The notes under the pieces: model-generated | Databases searched by the model: none | The model's input: the letters and a program-made list of their open reading frames with translations, nothing else | What the model was told of the DNA's origin: nothing | DNA from: Physella acuta | Lineage: Eukaryota > Mollusca > Gastropoda > Physidae | Length of the DNA: 64,000 nt | NCBI RefSeq assembly: GCF_028476545.1 | Contig: NW_026731891.1 | Span: 374,501-438,500, forward strand | Direction of reading: 5' to 3' | Translations under genes and position numbers: made by a program | In this document: positions 21,140-32,605 of the stretch, piece after piece | Numbering within the stretch: position 1 is the stretch's first letter | How the letters are laid out: each line of letters starts with the position of its first letter

Positions 21140-22150
21140 TAGTTGGACAGTGTTGACCTAGTTGGACAGTGTTGACATAGTTGGACAGTGTTGACCTAGT
21201 TGGACAGTGTTGACCTAGTTAGACAGTGTTGGCCTAGTTGGATGGCGTTGACCTAGTTGGTGTGTTGACCTAGTGTTAGAATGTTGACCTAGTTCACCTA
21301 GTGGTAGAATGTTGACCTAGTTCAACTAGTGGTAGAGTGTTGACCTAGTTGTAGATGACTGACCTAGTTATAGAGGGTTGACCTGGTGGTAGAGGGTTGA
21401 CCTAGTGGTAGAGGGTTGACCTAGTGGTAGAGGGTTGACCAACTGGTAAAGTGCTGACCTAGTTAACCTACTGGTAAAGTGTTGACCTACTGGTAAAGGG
21501 TTAACCTACTGGTAAAGGGTTAACCTACAGGTAAAGTGTTGACCTACTGGTAAAGTGTTGACCTACTGGTAAAGTGTTGACCTAATTGAACTACTGGTAA
21601 AGTGTTGACCTAATTGACCTACTGGTAAAGTGTTGACCTACTGGTAAAGTGTTGACCTACTGGTAAAGTGTTGACCTACTGGTAAAGTGTTGACCTACTG
21701 GTAAAGTGTTGACCAACTGGTAAAGTGTTGACCAACTGGTAAAGTGTTGACCTACTGGTAAAGTGTTGACCTACTGGTAAAGGGTTGACCTAGTTGACCT
21801 ACTGGTAAAGTGTTAACCTACTGGTAAAGTGTTGACCTAATTGACCTACTGGTAAAGTGTTGACCTACTGGTAAAGTGTTGACCTACTGGTAAAGTGTTG
21901 AGCTACTGGTAAAGTGTTGACCTACTGGTAAAGTGTTGACCTACTAGTAAAGTGTTGACCTACTGGTAAAGTGTTGACCTACTGGTAAAGTGTTGACCTA
22001 CTGGTAAAGTGTTGACCTACTGGTAAAGGGTTGACCTAGTTGACCTACTGGTAAAGTGTTAACCTAGTTGACCTACTGGTAAAGTGTTGACCTACTATTA
22101 AAGGGTTGACATACTGGTAAAGTGTTGACCTAGGTGTAGAATGCTGACCT
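21140..22150. repeat. 19-bp minisatellite, about 50 units, diverging toward both ends
   Basis: Core unit CTACTGGTAAAGTGTTGAC, very regular in the middle (about 21470-22060). Related but diverged units (TAGTTGGACAGTGTTGACC, TAGTGGTAGAGGGTTGACC) lie at the left end, with looser units at the right. The array is in the intron upstream of the exon at 20857-21057. Confidence 0.93.
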
Positions 22151-22574
22151 AGATGACTGGCAGTATATTGTTGACGTGAGCAAACTACGAATGATGTAGC
22201 ACAAGTGACCCTATTACCCCATGTGCGTCTGCTTCCTTAATTATTGTCATGACAAGCCAAGGAGTTTTGATGGCGTGCTTATTGGGACAACGATAGAGAA
22301 TTAAACACGGTGCTTGTATCCGTTTACGGTTGAAGTTAAATACGCTTCTTGTTTATTTCCTCTATCACAAAAAAAAAAATGATTCCAACAAAAAATATAC
22401 TACAAGAGATGCTTATTCCATATATCAGTTAAAATTCCCAATGTCTGCTCTAATTAAAAATCATTAATACTATTTTCTTAAACTAACCCTACGCCTAACC
22501 CTAATAAATCCGAACCCAAACTAATATATACGGCGTTAATCATTTATATTTTTAAAGACATTTGCACTATAAAC
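22151..22574. other. AT-rich unique DNA
   Basis: No gene signal. Holds a poly(A) run at about 22370 and two weak CCTAACCCTA motifs near 22485-22503. Confidence 0.5.
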
Positions 22575-23338
22575 AAAATAAACCGAGAGTGATCTCCCCT
22601 AAACTTTCTCGGATATTCTAATATAAAACTACGAGGGATGGCAACTCAGCACATAGACAATATTTGTAATCCATTTTTAATTACTTTAACTTTTTATAAT
22701 AGAATGGAATCTCGTAGAAAAAAAAGAATTGCACACTAAGTGCACGCCTAATAAAATGTGCATAATAGTGCGGGATATTATTAGTAGTTTATAAATGTAC
22801 GTGCGTTTTTTTTTTGAGAAATCGGTAATAGCGTAAATTAGTACTTCCGGTCAACGAAAATTACTCAAAATTTGATAGAAGTTAGAGAATTAGATGTATT
22901 ACTTACATGTGAAATTACATTTATCTATCTGAAATAGTACTCAAGTTATAGGCTTTTGAAAAATTCAAAGTAGAAAAAGTACCACTTCCGGTTATCGGAA
23001 ATCGCTCAAAAGTTGATACGGATCTACGATTTTGATAAAATACTTATATATTAAATTTCATCAACCTAGCTGTAACGGTTATTTACGCTACTTCCGATTT
23101 CTCAAAAAACTAATGTAAATTTTTAAAGTACTAATAATATTGCGCACTATTATGCACTTTTTTATTTGGCGTTCGCTTGGTGTGCAATTCTTTTGTCTAC
23201 GAGATTTTATTCAATTTTTAAAACTTTAAGTATTTAAAATGGATTAAAAATCATGTCTATAGCTCGAGTTCCCATCCCCTGTTATTTTATATAAGAATAT
23301 TCGAGAAAGTTTAGGGGAGATCACTCCCGGTTTATTTT
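22575..23338. mobile_element. foldback DNA element with roughly 260-bp inverted ends
   Basis: The left arm (about 22575-22841) begins AAAATAAACCGAGAGTG. The right arm (about 23081-23338) ends in the reverse complement, CACTCCCGGTTTATTTT. Further in, GAGAAATCGGTAATAGCG pairs with CGCTACTTCCGATTTCTC. The 240-bp middle has no coding capacity. A copy of the left arm plus middle is at about 34567-35060 but has a different right end. A target duplication is not clear. Probably a nonautonomous DNA transposon mobilised in trans; superfamily not determined. Confidence 0.8.
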
Positions 23339-23515
23339 AAATAAGTATGCCTATAACTATATATAAAAGCTAAATATTGATGTCCGCTTAGTGTTTAGAG
23401 GAAATACGCACGTTAATTTCTGTTCTAAGAAAGTGAAAGCACTTCCGAGTTTCAAACGAGCAAGTTTAAAAATACAAATGTTAACTAAGAGGATGAGCGG
23501 TGGGGCTAGTTACAT
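23339..23515. other. unique spacer between two foldback elements
   Basis: AT-rich, no gene signal. Confidence 0.4.
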
Positions 23516-26252
23516 TTGTCAGGTGAGATGGTCAGAATAGAGTCCTTTCATATGACGTCACGTCCGTTCGTGATACCTACGCCCGCCGCCACAGTGGTGT
23601 ACACAAGACGTAAACACAATCAGCTGTTCGCCAGCGCTGGACGTGTTCACCAGCGCTGGACGCGTTCACTGTATGTAAAGAACCGCACCCGCGGAAAAGG
23701 AAAAATACGTTAAAAAACTTGAACTCTTAGGAATTGAAGATCCTTATACTGTTATTGACAGTTTCGTATAAATAAATATGTGGACAAAATTTCTAAATAA
23801 AAATACTGTTAGTAATACTGTTTGCGTTTAGAGTTAAAGTAGCCGAATCTGATCAAATGCAGTTCTCGATACTTTGTTTCATGTAAGGACAGTAAAATAA
23901 TAAACTTCATTTTAATTATAAAAGATAACTATTAATAAAACAAATATGCTCGACCTTCACAAATACTAATAGTAAAAGACAAAGTCAAAAGTAATAGGCT
24001 AATAAGAATAATAAGATCTAATAGTAGGCCTAATACCTGGCTCCGCTGGGTAGACATAGAATCTAGAATCTACTTCTTTACTTTAATTACTTTAGATCTA
24101 CATTCGATTCAAAATACACCCATAATAAATCAAAAGTAGTCATAATAGGCCTAATAAAGCATTTAATTGTCTCTAAGATCTAAAATCTCGCTCTATTATC
24201 TAATCATTTTTTTAGCAAACGAAATTTTCTGAAATTGAAATAGATTATATGACTAGACTTAGATCTAGAATCTGCTACTTAAATTAAATTGTAAAAACTT
24301 TATACAAGCATGTAGTTGATATTATTGTAGTAGAAGGCTTTAATAAATTACTAAGGCCTACCTACTTTGTTGTCTTTTTACAGCAATATGTATCTGATAC
24401 TGGACTGAGTTTAATTAAATTCAAATTCATATCTAGTAATTGGTCTACTAAGTTTTTGTAGCCTAGTAGTACAATCTAGATCATACCAGCCAACAACAAA
24501 TAACCACATTATTATTATTTGGTTAATGATTAGGCTAAATTTTTTTTTAAATCCACTGTTTATAAAAGAAACAAATCAAGCTAGAAACATTATAAGTGAG
24601 ATGGTTTAGAATAATAACAATGGACCCAGTCTACAATTGATACAATTGCAGGTCTACATAGGGCCTACAGTCTAGTAGTTTACAGTAGGCACCTAGTGTG
24701 TAGCTAGTATACTAGTGTGTAGCTGTCCAGAGTTAAGATTCTTAATGCCTTAATGCTTTCCCCTGATAAGCCGTGTGTGCTATAAATGGCATAACATGAC
24801 ACCGAGGTGAGAAGTGTTGAGGGGAGAGCAGTGGGACTTTCCCCTTTGTTCTCCCTGCTGGGCCCTGAGGGTCAAAATTATATAAGAAATACTATCTCTG
24901 TGGGGCTGGGTATCAAGGAGGTGAGACATTTTCAGGGGAGGGCAGGGCAGACTCCTCTTTGGTTTTATTGTGGGCTAGATACAGGTGGGGGCAGCCATCA
25001 TGAGGGTTGAACGTCAGTATTAATGTGTCTGATCACTTCCCTGCTGGATTATAAGGGTCTTAAATTGTATAACATGCTACCCAGATTGGTTATTACCCAT
25101 GGATTATATTAGCCGTTGTAGTGTGGGTTTTGTAGGAGTTAAGTGGTCTCACGTTTGCTACAGTAGATAACCTCTAATATATTACTGCATTTGATCAGCT
25201 TCGTCTACTTAAACTCTAAACGCAAACGGTATTACTAACAGTATTTTTATTTAGAAATTTCGGCCACATATTTATATTATCCACGAAACTGTCCATAACT
25301 GTATAAGGATCTTCAATTCCTAAGAGTTCAAGTTTTTTAACATATTTTTCCTTTTCCGCGGGCGCGATTCTTTACATACAGTGAACGCGTCCAGCGCTGG
25401 TGAACACGTCCAGCGCTGGCGAACAGCTGATTGTGTTTACGTCTGATGTACACCACTGTGGCGGCGGGCGTAGGTATCACGTGATTTAGGTCACGTGTTT
25501 GCAAGGACTCTATATGGACAGGTGTCTCAGGTGAGATGGTCAGAATATGGACAGGTGTGTCAGGTGAGATGGTCAGAATATGGACAGGTGTGTCAGGTGA
25601 GATGGTCAGAATATGGACAGGTGTGTCAGGTGAGATGGTCAGAATATGGACATGTGTGTCAGGTGAGAGGGTCAGAATATGGACAGGTGTGTCAGGTGAG
25701 AGGGTCAGAATATGGACAGGTGTGTCAGGTGAGATGGTCAGAATATGGACAGGCGTGTCAGGTGAGAGGGTCAGAATATGAAAAGGTGTGTCAGGTGAGA
25801 TGGTCAGAATATGGACAGGTGTGTCAGGTGAGACGGTCAGAATATGGACAGGTGTGTCAGGTGAGATGGTCAAAATATGAAAAGGTGTGTCAGGTGAGAT
25901 GGTCAGAATATGGACAGGTGTGTCAGGTGAGATGGTCAGAATATGGACAGGTGTGTCAGGTGAGATGGTCAGAATATGGACAGGTGTGTCAGGTGAGATG
26001 GTCAGAATATGGACAGGTGTGTCAGGTGAGATGGTCAGAATATGGACAGGTGTGTCAGGTGAGATGGTCAGAATATGGACATGTGTGTGTCAGGTGAGAG
26101 GGTCAGAATATGGACAGGTGTGTCAGGTGAGAGGGTCAGAATATGAAAAGGTGTGTCAGGTGAGATGGTCAGAATATGGACAGGTGTGTCAGGTGAGATG
26201 GTCAAAATATGAAAAGGTGTGTCAGGTGAGATGGTCAGAATATGGACAGGTT
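23516..26252. repeat. 33-bp minisatellite, about 22 units, split by an inserted element
   Basis: Unit GTCAGAATATGGACAGGTGT followed by GTCAGGTGAGATG. The main block is 25512-26252. One part-unit (TGTCAGGTGAGATGGTCAGAAT) is left of the inserted element at 23539-25511. Variants GAGAGGG and ATGAAAAGG recur. The period is eleven codons, so the open frames here are artefacts. Confidence 0.93.
23539..25511. mobile_element. 1.97-kb nonautonomous element with inverted ends of about 330-350 bp
   Basis: Starts AGAGTCCTT and ends AAGGACTCT. The ends pair over about 330-350 bp, from 23539 to about 23872 and from about 25186 to 25511, including CAGCTGTTCGCCAGCGCTGG and GCGTTTAGAGTTAAAGTAG-type segments. 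Removing 23539-25511 plus one AT restores the exact minisatellite motif CAGAATATGGACAGG, so insertion duplicated AT (or ATA). The middle (23873-25185) is AT-rich with a GC-richer patch near 24800-25020 and no recognisable transposase. The host array dates insertion after the array formed. Superfamily not determined; the very short target duplication limits the options. Confidence 0.82.
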
Positions 26253-27281
26253 TGTCTTAAACTTTGTCAGAGGCGATTTGTCTTTCTGAAAAAAAAACGA
26301 TTGAATAGGTGTGAGACACAAACAACGCCACTTTATATAAACAAATTCTATTATTTTACGTGTTAGTGTGTTATAATCTTTAACTTTTGTGAATATTTTC
26401 ACTTGAACTATGATAAATGTTATGCCAGTGGCTCACCCAACACGTGACTGGAAATTAGGAGTTGGGGTGGGGGAGTAGCGAGATAGGTATCACTGTTGTA
26501 ATATTGAGCATATAGGGTACGAGCTCATGTGAAATAAACATTATTTAATTTATACATTATTTACTGTCATCTCACCACAAAAAACTTTGAACATTTGGAA
26601 AAAAAATTCTAGAGTGTTTTCTGTTATAAAAACTAGCCACCTGACTTTATTAGTTAAAATGAAAGAAGCATCAATGGTTACTTGATCATTACATTTGATA
26701 GTTTTTTAACCTTGAGACCCCCACAAAAGAATTTTTCAAGATGGCCGCCCTTCCATGGCAACCATCTATAATAATAGTTTCTCTATCTATGTATCTATCT
26801 ATCTATCTGTTGGGAAGGCTTTCAGCGTCTGCTGGAACGCTTTTACTATAGAGAAAACACAAGCAGAGTAAAAACATGCATAGTAATTCGATAAACCAAA
26901 ATAAATGACGTAATCGATACTCTATAATAAAAACAAAATTTTCTGGGAGGGCGCGGAGACTGGTAAAATTATATAATTATATTTTGTTGAATGGGACTGT
27001 AGACGTGCTTTGTGTGTGTGGGGTGGGGGTGGGGGTGGGGGGGCAGAGCCCCATCCTCCCAAGTAGAGTCGCCTGAAAGAAACTTTAAATGAGACTTTTG
27101 TCATGATTGAGATTAGGTGCATGGTTTAGGGGTATGGCTACGACTATATTTAATATCAATGTGCAGTAACTACGCGCAGAGCAAGCTTAAATCCGATTTA
27201 AAATGCCGACTCTGGATAAAAATACGTTTTCAATGTTATTTTTCGTTTCCGTTTCAATTTGAAGTATAGGTGGTGAATTTG
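26253..27281. other. AT-rich DNA with a small TATC microsatellite
   Basis: A (TATC)n run is at about 26785-26808 and a GGGTGGGG-type tract at about 27015-27045. No exon, RNA gene or element end recognised. Confidence 0.5.
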
Positions 27282-27289
27282 GTTTAGAG

Positions 27290-28695
27290 CAGGGGTCTCC
27301 AAACTTTTCAACCCGAGGGCCGCATTAACTATCAAATATCAGTTCGGGGGCCAGTTTCTTCAAGACATCTCTTCGGGGTAGTAGCGCGCCCCCCTGAATA
27401 ACGTGTACCGTGTACCGTCCACCCCCCTCCCCCATTAATGAAATATAATTTATGTAGAAATATATACAAATTTTAAGTGTGTCCCCCCCCCCGGAGAAAA
27501 AGGTCTGAAAGAAACATTGTGGGTGGCCAACAACACACCCAAGGTCCAACTTTGCTCTCAAATTATTCTTCGCTTATTTCAATTTTGAAAATATTTGTTC
27601 ACACAGCTATCTTGTTCCAAAATTTGAAAGGTACTTTGGTGCAAACGTTTTAATATTAGGAAAATCTTCCTTTTGCAAAAACTTATAAAAATCCACCCGC
27701 CCTTCTTTAAACGTGTCTCTAATGATTCCAGCTGCAGTTCATCTTTGCAACTGGCCACATTTGCTTCAAATGGGTTCTGAAACAGTCTCACTTTTTTCTG
27801 TCTTTGGATCCAAGTCAGAAAATCGCTACTGAAAATGCAGCTTGAAGTCTTTGATGATCTCGTATGCAAATGACGTGGGAAACTCAGTGGTTGCTTCAGC
27901 CGTAAAGACCTTGCACTACTGAGAGTGCATCAAATTGTTTGCTTGTACTTGTTCCAAAAACATGACAAGTTTGGATCTGAAAGCCGTTAGTTGAGTGTAT
28001 AGATCAGAAACTAAATTTCCATTTCTTGTAGTTTTAAGTTCAGAAAATTTAAATGAAGAGTTATGTTTGCAGCAGAGGCCAATTTCTATACCCACTCTTC
28101 ATCCAATATCTATACCCACTCTTCACCAGCTTTGTGGCTTGCATTTACTTTCAAGGAAGACACCTATTTCCTTTATCAACTTAAATACTCTGCTCAGAAA
28201 AATTTCTCGCAAATTAGCCATCTTACTGCTGTGAAATATGGTAAATCTTGCGATTCTGTGTATTTATCTTGTAACATGTCTCTGAACTATCTATATTCTC
28301 TCCGGTAACAGTGCCATACATTCTATGTAGGGAAGCCAGCTCTTGTGTTATGTTTATGGCCTCATCCACACCTCTAATGAACATAAGCAGTTGAGATGTG
28401 GAACAGCTGTCCAGCAACGAATCCATTACAATTAAAATATTGCTTGCATTTTTCGTTATTTGAGTCACGATGTTTTCACCAATGTCTGCAACACGGCGGG
28501 CAATGGTATTTGCACCCAAAGCTACATTTTCAAATTGTTTTGAATTTTCTGGACATAGTTTCTCAGCCACCTCTAGCAAACATTTATTCTGTGGACAAAA
28601 AGATCGCCGCGGGCCGGATTAGAGGACCTCGGGGGCCGGATGAGAAAACCTTGCGGGCCGCATCCGGCCCGCGGGCCGTAGTTTGGAGACCCCTG
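27290..28695 (-). mobile_element. hAT transposon (Charlie/GTF2IRD2-type), internally deleted and decayed
   Basis: Terminal repeats are CAGGGGTCTCCAAACT at the left and AGTTTGGAGACCCCTG at the right. GTTTAGAG is duplicated exactly at 27282-27289 and 28696-28703, the 8-bp target duplication of hAT elements. Minus-strand remnants include EVAEKLCPEN, ANTIARRVADIG, IRGVDEAINITQELASLH and MYGTVTGENI at about 28280-28579, typical of the hAT transposase captured in vertebrate GTF2IRD2. A C-terminal FQNPFEANV and an LCEQIF motif follow at about 27590-27800. Frames are broken by shifts and at least one stop (just before LCEQIF), and the element is about half the length of an autonomous one, so it cannot move itself. 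Confidence 0.92.
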
Positions 28696-28759
28696 GTTTA
28701 GAGAAAAGAGAAAACGCCCTATTGAACTTGATGACGCGTGTATAATGGCGCGGAATAGT

Positions 28760-29085
28760 TTGATGAGACAGCCTACTAATTTGGACAAAATTTTAATTAA
28801 TTCATAAAAAATTAATTAGGCAACCAATTAAGTCAAATTTAATGTCATGTTGCATTGTCTTCATGTCTTGACCCACGTACCAAATACGCACCGTATCTGT
28901 CAGAAGTGCCTGCAATTTCGCTCGGGCATTTCGAGCTAGACAGACTGACGGGCAAGTGGCATTCAGGCATTTGTCCCATTCGGGCAAGTGTCCATTCGGG
29001 AAATCGGCCTTCGGGCAAGAGTCTTTCGGAAATTTGTCGTAGACCCATTTAAATAGTGTATAATTTATTTTCTACTTTTTAGTGC
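28760..29085. repeat. dispersed repeat fragments shared with 33.9 kb and 41.8-42.4 kb
   Basis: The stretch 28767-28890 (TTAATTAATTCATAAAAAAT, later CATGTCTTGACCCACG) recurs as reverse complement at about 41890-42010. TTTATTTTCTACTTTTTAG at about 29065 is the inner part of the MITE at 42136. Short CGGGCAAG/CGGGCATT repeats at about 28920-29030 form a local palindrome-rich patch. Confidence 0.65.
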
Positions 29086-29160
29086 ATTACTAGACTACCC
29101 GTCATCCGTTGGATAACTGTGGGCTTCAGGGGTCATCCATAAAAAACATCACGTCTGTCA

Positions 29161-29397
29161 CTCAGAGGCGTAGCGACCCTTCCCGGTGCCCGGGGACAAA
29201 CTTTTCGATTTGAAGCCCCCCCGCCCCCCCCCCCCCCCGGCAAGATTTCGATTTGCACCCCCCCCCCCAAACTTTCGATTTGCACCCCCCTCAACCTTTC
29301 AATTTATTTTTCCAACCCATTTTGGCGCCCCCTAAGGTCGGCGCCCGGGGACATATGTACCCCCCCGCCCCCACCCCCTTCGCTACGATACTGCAGT
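29161..29397. mobile_element. small MITE with GGCGTAGCGA ends (first of three copies)
   Basis: Inverted ends CAGAGGCGTAGCGA and TCGCTACGATACTG flank poly-C rich DNA containing GCGCCCGGGGACA. The flanks share TGTCACT, a likely target duplication. Further copies are at about 30371-30581 and 31868-32183 inside the tandem units. They differ strongly in poly-C length, so the C tracts are unstable. Proline-rich frames here are artefacts of the C runs. Confidence 0.6.
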
Positions 29398-30936
29398 GTC
29401 ACTTATCGTCACAAAAAACAGACCCCACATTCAAACATATGTTTTTTATCTTTTAAAAACACCGAAAACAACGATTTCGGACTATCCCTTCATATACTGA
29501 CGTCACAGGTGACTTACTCAACCCTACTTCACCTGCCCAGTGTCGCGCCAAGTCTCAGACAACATGTTTTTATCGTTTAAGAAAACGATTCCAGCCGAGC
29601 ATGTCTCTGACCACACTATCCCTTCATATCCCTTCATATGCTAAGGACAAATAAACAGGTGAACTCTACTTCACCTGCCCTGTGCCCCACGAGGTCCTGA
29701 TAGTCAACCTAATCATTCATTTTTTTTTCCTTATCATTCACATGTAGGCCTTAGAAAAAATAATTGAAAACGTACAGGAATGAATCTTTTTACTATTACT
29801 AAAGTCATTGTTTTAAACATTTATAATAATGTGGTTAATATACCCATGAATATATCATTAAATTAATTAACGGCTTTAAATTAGTTTGTAATTAACAGTG
29901 TTTTTAAGAAGGAACAATATTTACCACCCAAAATACCATTTTACAGCTCTACACATAATGAAGATTCTTCCCAATAACAAATCAGAAAAACAAACAAACA
30001 AAAAATGAGTTATCAAACATCACTATTCAGCCAAAGTTAAGCCATTGTTCTAAAACTTTTAAAAAAAAAGTGGTTAATCTACCTATGAATAAATCAATAA
30101 ATTAATTAACGTCTTTAAATAAATGTGTGATTAACAGTCTGTCTGCAATAAAAAATTATTGTCTACCTACATACTATTTTACAGCCCCCCCCCCCCCCCA
30201 TATAAAGCAGTTTCTTTACAGTCTTTACAGTAAGAAATCAGACAAACAAACAAAAAATATTCAAACATGTAAACAAACTTGACTTTTAGTAGTATACTAG
30301 AATACCCGTCATCCGTTGCATAACTGTGGGTTTCGGGGGTTATCCATCAAAAAACATCACGTCTGTCACTCAGAGGCATAGCGACCCTTCCCGGCGCCCG
30401 GGGACAAACTTTTCGATTTTAACCCTCCCCCCCCCCAAGATTTCGATTTTCAACCCCCCCTCAAACTTTTGATGTGCACCCCCCCCCCCCCACTCAAACT
30501 TTCGATTTGAACCCCCCTCAACCTTTCAATTTATTTTTCCAAACCATTTTGGCGCCCCCCCTCCTCGCTACGCTACTGCAGTGTCACTTATCGTCACAAA
30601 AAACAGACCCCACATTCAAAAATATGTTTCTTATCTTTTAAAAACACCGAAAACACCGATTTCGGACTATCCCTTCATATACTGACGTCACATGTGACCT
30701 ACTCAACTCTACTTCACCTGCCCAGTGTCCCGCCAAGTCTCAGACAACATGTTTTTATCGTTTAAAAAACGATTCCAGCCGAGCATGTCTCTGACCACAC
30801 TATCCTTTCATATGCTTAGGACAAAGAAACAGATGAACTCTACTTCACCTGCCCTGTATCCTTCCAAGTTAAGATAGGCAATTTTATCATTCACATCTAA
30901 AAAAAAAAATTGAAAAAAAAATATCATTGGCATATT

Positions 30937-30995
30937 GGTCTAGAACCTGTGCCACCCGCATGAGAGCGGACTACGCTACCAGCTTAGCTATTTAC
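30937..30995 (-). repeat. tRNA-like segment with pol III A and B boxes (degenerate)
   Basis: On the minus strand TAGCTAAGCTGGTAGCG fits the A box, GGTTCTAGACC fits the B box exactly, and CCGC/GCGG forms an anticodon-like stem. T runs follow. The acceptor stem does not pair, so this is a tRNA relic or SINE head, not a working tRNA gene. Confidence 0.6.
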
Positions 30996-32536
30996 TCGTG
31001 ACGTCACACATGAATTTTTATACTATACTTTTTAGTTTCCGCGCATAGATCTAGATCTAAGTCTAGTAGTAGATCTAGAATCTAGTAACTTTCAAATTAA
31101 GTTTTATCTTAAATTAGCCAAACAAAGATTTATATAAAATAATTAAGGCCTGAAATAGATTCTAGATGTATTAAGGCCTGAAATAGATTCTAGATGTAGA
31201 ATTTACATTAAGTCTAGATCTAGAATTTACATTGAGTCTAGTGACCTAGATCTAGGCTAGATCTAGATCTAGGCTAGATTCATAACCTTCCTTCGACAGC
31301 TGATCTTTAGATCTAGAGAAATTTATTGTAAAACTAAATGAAAAAAGACAGTTTAAAATTGATATAAGTGTTGGAACGTAATAAATACAGCAAACGGACG
31401 TATTGTTAAAGTTATGACCGACAGAAAATTAGATTTAGAACGCGTTAAACTTTTGAATGGGAACACAATTTTCTTCGATAGACGCCGCCATTTTATTGTA
31501 CTAAAGAGTAAACAAAAACCTGTGACGTCACTATTCCCACAAAGTTTAGTCGATGTTTTAACATTTTAAAAAAAAATGGGTTACTCTACGTATGAATAAA
31601 TCAATAAATTAATTAACGTCTTTAAATAAATTTGTGATTAACAGTCTGTCTTAAAACAAAAAATTTTCTCTACCTACATACTATTTTACAGCTTTCCACG
31701 ATGAGTGCAACCATGAGCAATAGTCAATCAGGCAAACAAAAAAAAAACAAATAAATATTCAAACATGTAAACAAACTTGACTTTTAGTAGTATACTAGAA
31801 TACCCGTCATCCGTTGGATAACTGTGGGTTTCGGGGGTCATCCATCAAAAAACATCACGTCTGTCACTCAGAGATATAGCGACCCTTCCCGGCGCCCGGG
31901 GACAAACTTTTCGATTTTAATCCCCCCCCCCCCCCAAGATTTCGATTTTCAACCCCCCCCCCCCCCTCAAACTTTTGATGTGCACCCCCCCCCCCCCCCC
32001 CCCCCCCCCCACTCAAACTTTCGATTTGAACCCCCCCTCAACCTTTCAATTTATTTTTCCAAACAATTTTGGCGCCCCAACATATGTCCCCCCCGCCCCC
32101 CCCCCTTCCCCCCTCCACCTCCTCCCCTTCCCCCCCTCGCCTCCCCTCCCGCCCCCCCCCCTCCTCGCTACGCTACTGCAGTGTCACTTATCGTCACAAA
32201 AAACAGACCCCACATTCAAAAATATGTTTCTTATCTTTTAAAAACACTGAAAACACCGATTTCGGACTATCCCTTCATATACTGACGTCACATGTGACCT
32301 ACTCAACTCTACTTCACCTGCCCAGTGTCCCGCCAAGTCTCAGACAACATGTTTTTATCGTTTAAAAAACGATTCCAGCCGAGCATGTCTCTGACCACAC
32401 TATCCTTTCATATGCTTAGGACGAAGAAACAGATGAACTCTACTTCACCTGCCCTGTATCCTGCCAAGTTCAGATAGGCAACTTTATCATTCACATCTAA
32501 AAAAAAAAAATTGAAAAAAAATATCATTGACTTATT

Positions 32537-32605
32537 GGTCTAGAACCTGTGCTACCCGCATGAGAGCGGACTACGCTACCAACTTAGCTATTTACTCGTG
32601 ACGTC
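32537..32605 (-). repeat. tRNA-like segment, second copy
   Basis: Same segment in the third tandem unit, with GGTTCTAGACC intact and a small change in the A-box area (TAGCTAAGTTGGTAGCG). It was carried along by duplication of the larger unit. Confidence 0.58.

Noticed and set aside
22480-22510. Telomere-like CCTAACCCTA words
   Set aside because: Only two or three imperfect copies in AT-rich DNA; not an interstitial telomere array.
25337-26366. Frames repeating GQVCQVRWSEY and minus-strand DTPVHILTISP
   Set aside because: 33-bp minisatellite read through; the minus-strand one also runs into the inverted end of a transposon.
31824-32365. Proline-rich frames
   Set aside because: Created by unstable poly-C tracts inside a repeated element. 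The sister copies at 29.2 kb and 30.4 kb do not preserve the frames.
30937-32605. Functional tRNA gene
   Set aside because: A and B boxes are good, but the acceptor stem does not pair and the anticodon loop has the wrong size; better called a SINE head or relic.
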